This document shows positions 58,801 to 64,000 of a stretch of DNA of 64,000 nucleotides, piece after piece. The translations under genes were made by a program, and so were the position numbers. The DNA lies in NCBI RefSeq assembly GCF_030269925.1, contig NC_085110.1, positions 248,001 through 312,000 of the forward strand, written 5' to 3'. Origin of the DNA: Bombyx mori. Its lineage: Eukaryota > Arthropoda > Insecta > Lepidoptera > Bombycidae. Numbering within the stretch: position 1 is the stretch's first letter; every line of letters begins with the position of its first letter. Under the pieces are notes generated by a model, which was not told where the DNA came from, ran no database searches, and was given only the letters and a program-made list of their open reading frames with translations.

Positions 58801-61800
58801 GTTAAATGGTTACTGGAGCCCATAGACATCTACAACGTAAATGCGCCACCCACCTTGAGATATAAGTTCTAAGGTCTCAGTATAATTACTACGGCTGCCC
58901 CACCCTTCAAACCGAAACGCATTACTGCTTCACGGCAGAAATAGGCAGGGTAGTGGTACCTACCCGTGCGGACTCACAAGAGGTCCTACTACCAGTATTT
59001 CATATAATCACGCTTGAACTATGAATGAAGTGCAACTTTAAGATAAATGATTATTGCGTAACTGAAGAAAGATATTGTTATCATTGAGCCAAGGTCGCTT
59101 TTCAGGCGTTCCAAAGATCTGATTAAAAATGTAAATTTTTACATTCTAGATACTTCCAAATTGATTGATACCCGTAGACTTCAAGGATATTTAGCTCCGC
59201 GACGTCAAACTTGACGTCCTGAAGTTCAGTTTAAGCTTATAAGAGGCACAAATGATACCGCCCGGGCTATAGGCTCGTCCCGTCGCGGCGTCGGCGGCGG
59301 CGGCGGAGGCAGCGGTTAATGAGGGCGTCCCGCACACCGCCGGAAATGGCACTAATGGCGCACGATAATAAGACATGCCCCATTCAAACGGCGAAACGAA
59401 CGTGAACCTATTTCCATCAAGCATAAGTATTCCACCTGGTTCCTTTTATGGCGGATAATTTGAGGGGATCGTTGTTTTTCTGGTCGTTACGACCTTAAAG
59501 TTCTAAAACGCAAATTAGGTGGCGATAAAACAGGATCGAGTGTGTCGTTAACGCGATCGTTATGTGACACGGCTTACATCGTATGGCCTATTTATAGGGC
59601 GAGCCGATATTTTTTCAAGTTAATGCCTTAAATTGAATATCTGTGCTGCGTGTTAGCAGTGTATGACTTGACCTTAGTAAAACTACAATTGCGTCCTGAG
59701 GACGCCAAGATCAACAGCGTCCAGCAAACCGATAAATTGTTATGCAGCGCTCATTCGGTTCAATTTTAGGGTACTCAGTGTACACGTTGATCCGGGCTGT
59801 GTCCTGAGGGCGGTGCTACTTACAAGTACGGATCTCATTCATGTGACAATCAAAATCGTACTTCTAATCGTTTCCCACAACAGATGATTAATACTCCACT
59901 GGAGTCCTCGCTTGGTGTACCGTAAGCGACAACGGTCTGAGTATTTTTTTTCATTTGAAATATTAAAAACTACTACAAAATCTTCAAAATTTCAAACGTG
60001 ATTTCCATTTCTGATAAAGTTCTGCTACAATCTAAGGGATAAATAAAGTACCTATTTGGCATTTGAATTGAGTCTCAGCACATTATTACGCTCGCCGAGT
60101 CCAGACAGCTTTCAATGTAAAGCAATTACACCTTCGGCCTATAGCTATCGTATTATCCCGATAGTCCACTTGATGATTAATTATAGACACAATACTCGTA
60201 GTAGCAATTACAATGATATATCAGTTTGTAAGCGCCCGACCAAACAATATGGAAACTGACGACGTAAGATATGGTTTATAACGTACCTACAGTTGGTGTT
60301 TGCCTTGTATTCGCGACTTCTGTCATTCGTTATCTACGAGAGCACGGTTCACCTAGCCCGACGGGCCTTTTGAGACATGAGGTGAAATGCTCATTTAGTA
60401 TAACGACTAATTTACTAGCAGGAAACTGTGATTACTTGTGGCTGAAATAGACAGAAAGATGGTGTCTAAGTGTCCGTGCCTACAACACACAAGCACAAGT
60501 GACGCTGCACGCCGGACACAGACAGGGCTGGCCGTGAACTGTTAACGATTTCATTTTTATGTACAACTTATTGATGCTGTCTCGAGTCTCTCGCTTCAAC
60601 AGTCTCTGGTCTAGCGGGGCCCGGGCGGCTGGTGGTGAACAGTACACACCCGCGAACATGGCGGGGTGCACGGAGCGGAACTGGTGGTGGCGCGGCGCGG
60701 CCCCGGGGCGGTGCAGCTGCGGGACCAGGTGCAGCCACAGCGCCAGCTTGTGACCCCGGTAGTGACTCTTCACACGAAGCTTTGTACCTGACAAATACGA
60801 ATCCTTGAAAAACTTTCCATTTTAACTTACATAATGGTAGCACTAAAGGCGATTCAACAAAAACTAAACTAATATATAAATCTACAGTGGTTTTTACGGA
60901 TGTTCCGTTATAGATAATGAACCATGCATCCGATTGACTTAAACTTGGTATCCGTGTAGAAAATACATGTATTTAATAGATAGGCTAATATTTATATGAG
61001 TGTTGGACTCCCTACACCAGTTGCGGGGGCGTTAATGATGAGAATCTTTGTGGAGGTCAGAAATAATAGTGTTAATTTTAAATGCCCAGCGAAGCGAACG
61101 GGTACAGCTAGTCTATTATATATTAATACTAGCTGACCCGGCAAACGTTGTGTTGCCTTAAATAAGATTTCTAGGGAAATTCTACTGTAGAAAAAAAAAC
61201 CTCATTTAACCACATAATACCTCATTGTAAACAAAAAAAAATATCCAAAAAATTAAAATAAAAAATAAATGTTTGGGGTCGACAACCCTTTTCACTTAGG
61301 GGTTTGAAAAATAGATAGTAGCCGACTCTCAGACCTACTGAACATACTATTGATACACAAATAAAACCAAAAAAACATGGCTGAAAAATGTATAGTATTG
61401 TATAGCTCTCAAATATATTAAGTGTATAATCTATGATGTATAGTGAGTAAGTAAGACAGGAGACCGGCTTCGTCCTCATCCCTACTACGTGATGTTTACT
61501 GGATGAGTGGTGACACCTGGCGGGGATAGCTGATCGATTGATAGTTGATCAGTAGTCGACCGGCGAGGGCGGGAGATCAAATTCAATTTAAAAAAAATCA
61601 TAATTAAAGGAACTTGAAATTATAAACTCTGAATAAGAGTTTATCGTACTACAATTATAATATTTGATTGCCATCTTGCAACCTTATTGCGGATCTGTGC
61701 ATAGAATAAAAAATATATTGATCGGGATGGAAAAATAGGGGTTGATCGTATAAGAGTGAAAATTGAGAGTAATATAATTTTTTTTATTTTAAGTCATGAC

Positions 61801-63878
61801 AAAATACAAACAAAATTCTCGCAAAAATTTTTAGAAGTTTTTAATTAGCAAATAAAAAATAAGGGTTGATCGTAGAGGGGTGAAAATTGAGGATTGTATG
61901 TATTTTTGTATGTTGTATCATAAAAAAATAGAAATGAAAAATTTTGTCTAAAAAATAAATAAAAAAATTTAGGGGTGGACTACCCCTAACATTTAGGGGG
62001 ATGAAAAATAGATGTTGGCCGATTCTCATAGATACCGGATAAGCACAAAAAATTTCATCAAAATCGGTCAAGCCGTTTCGGAGGAGTATGGCAACGAAAA
62101 CTGTGACACGAGAATTTTATATATTAGATTGGTAATACAATAGAATCTTCGATTTGACAGCTGTATCCGAGTGAAAGCTGACATATACTGCGTTGTATCT
62201 ATGAGCTTCATATTTGCCTATTACCGGGCGGGCGGGCCGCAGAACATCAATATGGCGAGAACGTAAATATGCTCGCTCTATTTGTACGCTGCTACTAAAA
62301 AATGAAACACGTGGACTTTAGCTTGTCAAACTTTAAAAAAAAAGCAAAAGCAGGCATGCACGACCCTCCCCTCAAACTACCAGGGCTACGGTTTTAGTAT
62401 CTGCGCCTTAACTAATTTATGCTTGCTTTGTGTTTACTGTAAGTACCTCACTAATTCCAATACTCTTTTGCCATTTCTAGGCCTTCCACACAACGTAAAT
62501 GTCACTTCACTAGATTAATAATACTAATGAGATTAACAAGAATCCGACTTTTGACTATATCCGTAACTCCTAAATAAATATGAAATTAAAACAAGATGTA
62601 ATTTATCTTCCTCCATATATCGATATCAAAGAATTACTAAAAATTCTAGAACTTTCTTAATGAGAGCGATACTTAATAGATCGCAAGTAGAGAGTCACTC
62701 ATGAAAGATTAATAGGCGAGAACTTAACTACACATATGTATGTACATATGTAATAGTTATAATGTGTTAGACGTATCATAATTACTGTGCTTGTTCTAAC
62801 GGAAAATGTAGTAGATCGTTGTAATTACAGTGTCAGTGAATATTCGAGATTTCTGAACAATTAGTCTATCTAATCCCAAAGAATATTTGCCTTTGAAACT
62901 AACTGGGTTGTAATTTGTTGCTTGGGTAAACCTTGCCGATCTACTCGTGCATGCTAAAACACAGACAATGTTTGTTGACGATATTCAAATTGTAAGTTAA
63001 ATCATCATTCAATGGCTTTGAGAAAAGCTATTTTTGTTAATTAAGGATTTTATGTAAGGCATTCAAATCGTATGAAGTGTTGAGCTTTGGTAAAAGGGTT
63101 TTCAATGTTTGTACCCAATTGGTTGCTGATTTTTGGTTGGGATTGATTTGAAAAATTAGCAAATATCATTCATCAATTAATAACATTTTATGTTTTGACT
63201 TATTAATATGATTTTCATCTGTCCGATTATTGAACAACAGATACGACCTTCGAGTATCTTTCATGATTCGTTCATAGTAGTAGTGATAGCTTCACTTCAT
63301 TTTTTTGTTAAACTGTTGCTACGAGTACCCTCCCTCTCTTCTCCTCTCTCCAATTTATATAAAGGCTCCAGAGGCAAAGCATGTTGTACAGGCTGCGCTA
63401 GTAATCCATTGAACCAATCGATTCATTACTGCTGCCAAAGCAACGATTCATTGTAGTCTAACGGACACGATAGCCGCCGGTATTCCAGTGTAGAGAATTG
63501 AATTTAATTTCTAAAATCTCTACGTCTCAGGTTAATCTCACGTTTATGTGCTCTAGTATCCGTTGAATTTAAGATAGGCTTTAAGCTCGTCTGCCCGACG
63601 CCCATTAAAGTGATCTTTCGGTTATTTTCCTTACCTATACTTAAATACTGTTGAGTATTGATCTCATATCTAGGCCAAGTAACTGAGTTGTCGTGATGCC
63701 TCTCCTCACTCCGCGCCGTAGGGTCCCCGGTTTTCGCGAAAGCAGCGAGCAGAGCGACGGCAGACTCGGCCACGGCCACGTCCCCACGAGAGTAGTTCCG
63801 AAGGTTTGAAGGTGTTCCACTTACAAGTGGCAAACCCAAGAAGTATGGTAGAGTTTCGCTGGTTATGCTTCCGAGGCG
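43809..63878 (-). CDS. Nlg: Neuroligin, 3' part of the gene (five exons seen)
   Basis: Neuroligins are postsynaptic adhesion proteins with an inactive alpha/beta-hydrolase ectodomain that binds neurexin, one transmembrane helix and a cytoplasmic tail. Five minus-strand exons were found: 63878-63635, 60787-60650, 50846-50651, 46934-46804 and 43888-43809. Exit phases are 1, 1, 2, 1 and 0; every junction keeps the frame and every edge has AG/GT. Diagnostic pieces are LPYFLGLPLV, AFAKTGDP, WPRYEINTQQYLSIG, RVKSHYRGHKLALWLHLVP, an acidic stalk and the helix YTIALGVTVGAGCFLLALN. Introns of 2.8, 9.8, 3.7 and 2.9 kb hold many repeats, including an intact LINE. Upstream exons lie outside the window and the tail end is missing. 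Which insect neuroligin paralogue this is cannot be told. Confidence 0.88.
44065..44313 (-). repeat. BMC1-like LINE end in neuroligin intron
   Basis: Complete repeat length on the minus strand, from ACTGGTGGTAGAACCTCTTG to the GGGCTGTGAGCTCGTCCACA block, with the A-tail seen as a T-run at 44065-44084. It has the same orientation as the host gene. Confidence 0.8.
45471..45662 (+). repeat. Bm1-like repeat in neuroligin intron
   Basis: GTGAGCCCACTAAGTCTCTC, GCCGGATCTACTCAGTGGGT, GATCCGGCGGTAGATTCTGC, GTAGCACTGCTCTTGC, CGTGAGCTCACCTACTCGTC, CATAGCCTCTCAAGGCTCTC, then A-rich. Well preserved, antisense to the gene. Confidence 0.7.
46804..46934 (-). CDS. Nlg: Neuroligin exon: transmembrane helix
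   Basis: A 131-bp exon, entry phase 2, exit phase 1. The acceptor is TGTATGATAACAG and the donor AGAGAAG/GTGAAT. It encodes YTIALGVTVGAGCFLLALN, MLVFAGIYLQ and then a strongly basic stop-transfer stretch RGRRRSSHRRTRRE. The helix is similar to the neuroligin membrane segment (family form YS-x-ALSVTIAVG...LN-x-L-x-FA-x-YYQRD). The preceding exon completes Ser before Tyr-Thr. Confidence 0.85.
46935..48995. other. Neuroligin intron sequence, nothing recognised
   Basis: An about 280-bp patch at 47570-47850 is of balanced composition with open frames on both strands, but has no motif. It may be conserved intronic sequence. Confidence 0.3.
48996..49640 (-). mobile_element. Internally deleted Jockey LINE relative carrying a Bm1-like 3' tail
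   Basis: On the minus strand, FDDDRKAKLLADTQQEQC matches the mid-ORF2 segment FDDDEKAELLADTLQTQC of the LINE at 53-58 kb. About 15 codons later it jumps to LQVIQSRFCKIAFGAP, the match of LQSLQSRFCRLAVGAP some 440 residues further on. The C-terminal region continues with frameshifts (RHDNPLIVAAA). It is followed directly by CACTTAGTATCTCGCCGGAT, GATCCGGTGGTAG, ACTGCTCTTACTAGGGCTAG and a CAGGTTGAGCCCATGAG block, which is the Bm1-like repeat. It is inactive. It links the two repeat classes. Confidence 0.65.
50651..50846 (-). CDS. Nlg: Neuroligin exon: acidic juxtamembrane stalk
   Basis: A 196-bp exon, entry phase 1, exit phase 2. The acceptor is TTTTTATTCATAG and the donor TATTACAG/GTACAG. It encodes EIFPELYTTTAALDDDEEIS, a run of Glu/Asp/Ser, a Ser-Pro-rich stretch and LTLDSQYY. 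Low-complexity acidic and Ser/Thr/Pro-rich sequence just outside the membrane is expected for the O-glycosylated neuroligin stalk. Assignment rests on phase and the perfect join to the membrane exon, not on sequence conservation. Confidence 0.78.
50847..52831. other. Neuroligin intron sequence, nothing recognised
   Basis: Unique-looking AT-rich intron. A possible very degenerate BMC1-like remnant lies at about 52145-52250, too diverged to list separately. Confidence 0.3.
52879..53106 (-). repeat. LINE copy 2 3' leader
   Basis: The first part after the ORF2 stop (CGCTGAGTTTCTCGCCGGAT, then GATTCCGATCCGGTAGTAG) is the segment shared with Bm1-like repeats. The rest, to GGGCCACCAGTAAAC and the A-tail, is LINE-specific. 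No polyadenylation hexamer other than the A-tail is obvious. Confidence 0.8.
53107..55989 (-). CDS. LINE copy 2 ORF2: endonuclease-reverse transcriptase, intact
   Basis: A 960-residue protein of a Jockey-clade non-LTR retrotransposon. It nicks the target and primes reverse transcription of the element RNA there. The N-terminal AP-like endonuclease shows QET at 44-46 (catalytic Glu45), GDLN at 143-146 and SDH at 218-220. The reverse transcriptase shows KAPGSDGIS at 462-470, FGFRTNHS at 559-566, motif A DVAKAFD at 596-602, motif B GVPQGSVLSPLLF at 652-664 and motif C FADD at 682-685. A thumb-like region follows (KVKYLGVTLDASMTF at about 763-777). The Arg-rich C-terminus has no RNase H motif. 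The start ATG is three bases after the ORF1 stop and in the same frame (TAA TCA ATG), suggesting termination-reinitiation. No stop, frameshift or lost catalytic residue was seen. Confidence 0.95.
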   Translation of the reverse strand: MAYISRIKPLSVTIGFFNAYGLANQRDQVSDFLRDHQIDIFLVQETLLKPARRDPKIANYNMVRNDRLSARGGGTVIYYRRALHCVPLDPPALANIEASVCRISLTGHAPIVIASVYLPPDKIVLSSDIEALLGMGSSVILAGDLNCKHIRWNSHTTTPNGRRLDALVDDLAFDIVAPLTPTHYPLNIAHRPDILDIALLKNVTLRLHSIEVVSELDSDHRPVVMKLGRAPDSVPVTRTVVDWHTLGISLAESDPPSLPFSPDSIPSPQDTAEAIDIVTSHITSTLDRSSKQVVAEDFLHRFKLPDDIRELLRAKNASIRAYDRYPTAENRIRMRALQRDVKSRITEVRDARWSDFLEGLAPSQRSYYRLARTLKSDTVVTMPPLVGPSGRLAAFDDDEKAELLADTLQTQCTPSTQSVDPVHVELVDSEVERRASLPPSDALPPVTPMEVKDLIKDLRPRKAPGSDGISNRVIKLLPVQLIVMLASIFNAAMANCIFPAVWKEADVIGIHKPGKPKNHPTSYRPISLLMSLGKLYERLLYKRLRDFVSSKGILIDEQFGFRTNHSCVQQVHRLTEHILVGLNRPKPLYTGALFFDVAKAFDKVWHNGLIFKLFNMGVPDSLVLIIRDFLSNRSFRYRVEETRSSPRPLTAGVPQGSVLSPLLFSLFVNDIPRSPPTHLALFADDTTVYYSSRNKSLIAKKLQSAALALGQWFRKWRIDINPAKSTAVLFQRGSSTRISSRIRRRNLTPPITLFRQPIPWARKVKYLGVTLDASMTFRPHIKSVRDRAAFILGRLYPMICKRSKMSLRNKVTLYKTCIRPVMTYASVVFAHAARTHIDTLQSLQSRFCRLAVGAPWFVRNVDLHDDLGLESIRKYMKSASERYFDKAMRHDNRLIVAAADYSPNPDHAGASHRRRPRHVLTDPSDPITFALDAFSSNTRGRLRDPGNRTRRTRQRGRRAT
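55993..57621 (-). CDS. LINE copy 2 ORF1: gag-like RNA-binding protein, intact
   Basis: A 542-residue protein that in this LINE group packages the element RNA. The start is the ATG at 57619-57621; the frame is open 15 codons further up but has no ATG. Residues 1-80 contain EFLRLRHPQLASEFLAFKA and an Ala/Ser-rich region. An acidic DSDSDMEVDL patch lies near 115-122. A PRE_C2HC-like domain lies at about 205-325 (NLANGIQIKVQTPDDHRALS, then EERELRVVIRGIPKELDVEL). Three zinc knuckles follow at about 342-401: CHNCQLYRHSSRNC, CVKCLGDHATALC and CVLCRTQGHPANYRGC. A Pro/Ala/Thr-rich repeat (RPAPATRPSPATCPP) precedes the C-terminus. It overlaps nothing and is followed by ORF2 after one in-frame codon. 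Confidence 0.93.
   Translation of the reverse strand: MDAVFAEFLRLRHPQLASEFLAFKANHTASPLEDSAALAAPASPVPACRASALSTAASVVPAAPVSPILARKAAASSAVTIVSAERSSAASVAPSKTPTLARRSPAPASSCSDSDSDMEVDLAPASSTDGFTLVQKGKKRAAESRAPAAAKISKAVNASRPRPQTPVAPPARATPSPRPVAQNKTQTPPPVILQEKAAWDRVCLALKAKNINFTNARNLANGIQIKVQTPDDHRALSSYLRKERISFHTYTLQEERELRVVIRGIPKELDVELVKADLLEQGLPVNSVHRMHTGRGREPYNMVLVALQPTPEGKKIFNTQTVCRLSGIAVEAPHKKGTPSQCHNCQLYRHSSRNCHARPRCVKCLGDHATALCARDQKTATEPPSCVLCRTQGHPANYRGCPRAPKINRRVARQNRLRASGPDIKASAPSASQAKLAFVPAAVPSVSAWAKPLPYTNTATTPSSAIRPAPATRPSPATCPPTASDNLALAIDFFQSINFERVNALGDAIRAASTAQHFIAVVQEYADVYASLNTYVLPSLRR
57791..57927 (-). repeat. 74-bp-period duplication in LINE copy 2 5' leader
   Basis: The block from GGTACATCTGCCGAC to TATTTGTTTTG occurs twice with a period of 74 bases (forward starts at 57791 and 57865), with about 57 bases clearly homologous. 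Copy 1 has a single block at about 23086-23140. This is a private leader expansion in copy 2. Confidence 0.75.
57916..57975 (-). repeat. Four 15-bp tandem units in LINE copy 2 5' leader
   Basis: Read on the minus strand the units are CGCCCGGTCTTTGTT, CGCCCGGCTTTTGTT, AGCCCGGCCATTGTT and CGCGCGGCCTGTGTT. They are exactly 15 bp each, about 50-110 bases from the element start. Confidence 0.85.
58039..58749. other. Neuroligin intron sequence
   Basis: Nothing recognised apart from the target-site duplication of the LINE at its left edge. Confidence 0.3.
58750..58996 (-). repeat. BMC1-like LINE end in neuroligin intron
   Basis: Complete repeat length on the minus strand, from TACTGGTAGTAGGACCTCTT to GGGCTGTGAGCTCGTACACA, with the A-tail as a T-run at 58750-58760. 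Close to the copies at 37.8, 39.5 and 44.1 kb. Confidence 0.8.
58997..60649. other. Neuroligin intron with a GC-rich patch and a CRE-like palindrome
   Basis: GACGTCAAACTTGACGTC at 59201-59218 is an inverted repeat with 8-bp arms. A GC-rich, GCG/CGG-repeat patch follows at about 59260-59350. It may be an intronic regulatory element. No exon was supported. Confidence 0.35.
60650..60787 (-). CDS. Nlg: Neuroligin exon: HYR-x-HK-LALWL block
   Basis: A 138-bp, GC-rich exon, entry and exit phase 1. The acceptor is CGTATTTGTCAG and the donor TTCGCGG/GTGTGT. It encodes TKLRVKSHYRGHKLALWL, then HLVPQLHRPG and HHQFRSVHPAMFA. This is the hallmark segment that ends the neuroligin ectodomain and leads to the stalk (family form RVKDHYRATK...WLELVPHLH). 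It joins the preceding exon as YLSI-G-TKL and the following one as MFA-G-EIF. Confidence 0.9.
60865..61111 (+). mobile_element. Non-autonomous Helitron-like repeat
   Basis: The second copy of the 16990-17236 element. It opens AAACTAATATATAAATCTAC, carries ACGGATGTTCCGTTATAGAT and TGAACCATGCATCCGATTGA, and ends ACGGGTACAGCTAG followed by T. It lies in the 2.8-kb neuroligin intron. Confidence 0.6.
61129..62127 (+). mobile_element. RTE-tail-like non-coding repeat in neuroligin intron
   Basis: The head is CTAGCTGACCCGGCAAACGT. The tail is AAAATCGGTCAAGCCGTTTC, GGAGGAGTATGGCAACG and AGAATTTTATATATTAG. This head and tail arrangement is widespread in insects and I associate it with RTE-type LINE 3' ends. 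The body contains a related block twice (near 61262 and 61969). No ORF is retained. Confidence 0.55.
62128..63634. other. Neuroligin intron, nothing recognised
   Basis: AT-rich sequence with no supported exon or repeat family. Confidence 0.3.
63635..63878 (-). CDS. Nlg: Neuroligin exon: end of esterase-like domain
   Basis: A 244-bp exon, entry phase 0, exit phase 1. The acceptor is TTCCTTCCTCAAAG and the donor ATAG/GTAAGG. It encodes 81 codons including GSITSETLPYFLGLPLV, a glycosylation-type NYS site in NLRNYSRGDVAVAES, LLAAFAKTGDPTA and WPRYEINTQQYLSIG. In neuroligins the matching blocks are the LPYVFGAPL, NFAKTGDPN and the W-P-x-Y...YLEIG motifs. The acceptor AG could alternatively be a few bases further in, but the chosen one has the best pyrimidine tract. 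Confidence 0.85.
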
Positions 63879-64000
63879 CTTTGAGGAAGGAATGAATATT
63901 AGCATCAATACAAAACGAAATAAAAGGAGTCTTCGGTTTTTTGTTTAAGAGCAAAAGTTTTACTACTTCATACATATATCTTTGAAATTTCGAATATATA

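Noticed and set aside
1..64000. CRISPR arrays, bacterial operons, prophage, telomeric TTAGG arrays
   Set aside because: None seen; introns, SINE/LINE content and splice sites show a eukaryotic chromosome arm, and no TTAGG tandem run is present.

Overview
The window looks like a piece of a lepidopteran nuclear genome, most likely silkworm (Bombyx) or a close relative. The sequence is AT-rich, genes are sparse and split by introns of several kb, and interspersed repeats are dense. Several repeat types are ones I associate with Bombyx: a short poly(A)-tailed LINE-end repeat (BMC1-like), a Bm1-like repeat, Jockey- and R1-type LINE fragments, a decayed mariner, and Helitron-like repeats ending in CTAGT. 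Repeat names are from memory, not from a database search.

Two host genes can be supported. The first is a single-exon, 288-residue carbonyl-reductase-like short-chain dehydrogenase at 7960-8826 (minus). The second is the 3' part of a neuroligin gene on the minus strand. I pieced it together from five exons at 63878-63635, 60787-60650, 50846-50651, 46934-46804 and 43888-43809. They encode the end of the esterase-like ectodomain, the conserved HYRGHKLALWL block, an acidic stalk, the single transmembrane helix and the start of the cytoplasmic tail. All four exon junctions agree in splice phase. The 5' exons lie beyond the right edge. The last tail exon or exons were not found with confidence.

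Layout: 1-7.9 kb is mostly non-coding with LINE debris (Jockey-type at 1.6 kb, R1-type at 3.5 kb). The reductase gene is at 8-8.8 kb. 10-22.9 kb is a repeat-rich intergenic stretch (LINE C-terminus, mariner, Helitron-like, tRNA-derived SINE). A full-length Jockey-clade LINE (copy 1, plus strand) occupies 22970-28061 with a 13-bp target-site duplication; it is dead, with one frameshift and one nonsense codon. 28-43 kb is intergenic with several 5'-truncated LINE 3' ends and one nested repeat complex. 43.8-64 kb is the neuroligin gene. Its 9.8-kb intron carries copy 2 of the same LINE (52842-58028, minus, the same sense as the gene), and both open reading frames of that copy are intact.

The most interesting system is this Jockey LINE pair. 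Copy 2 keeps an intact ORF1 (zinc knuckles) and ORF2 (endonuclease plus reverse transcriptase), joined in the same frame through TAA-TCA-ATG. Both copies begin at an initiator-like A with a downstream-promoter-element match exactly at +28 to +32, and both carry four 15-17 bp tandem units in the 5' leader. The beginning of the 3' leader is shared with the Bm1-like repeats elsewhere in the window, which suggests a shared-tail relation between that short repeat and this LINE lineage.
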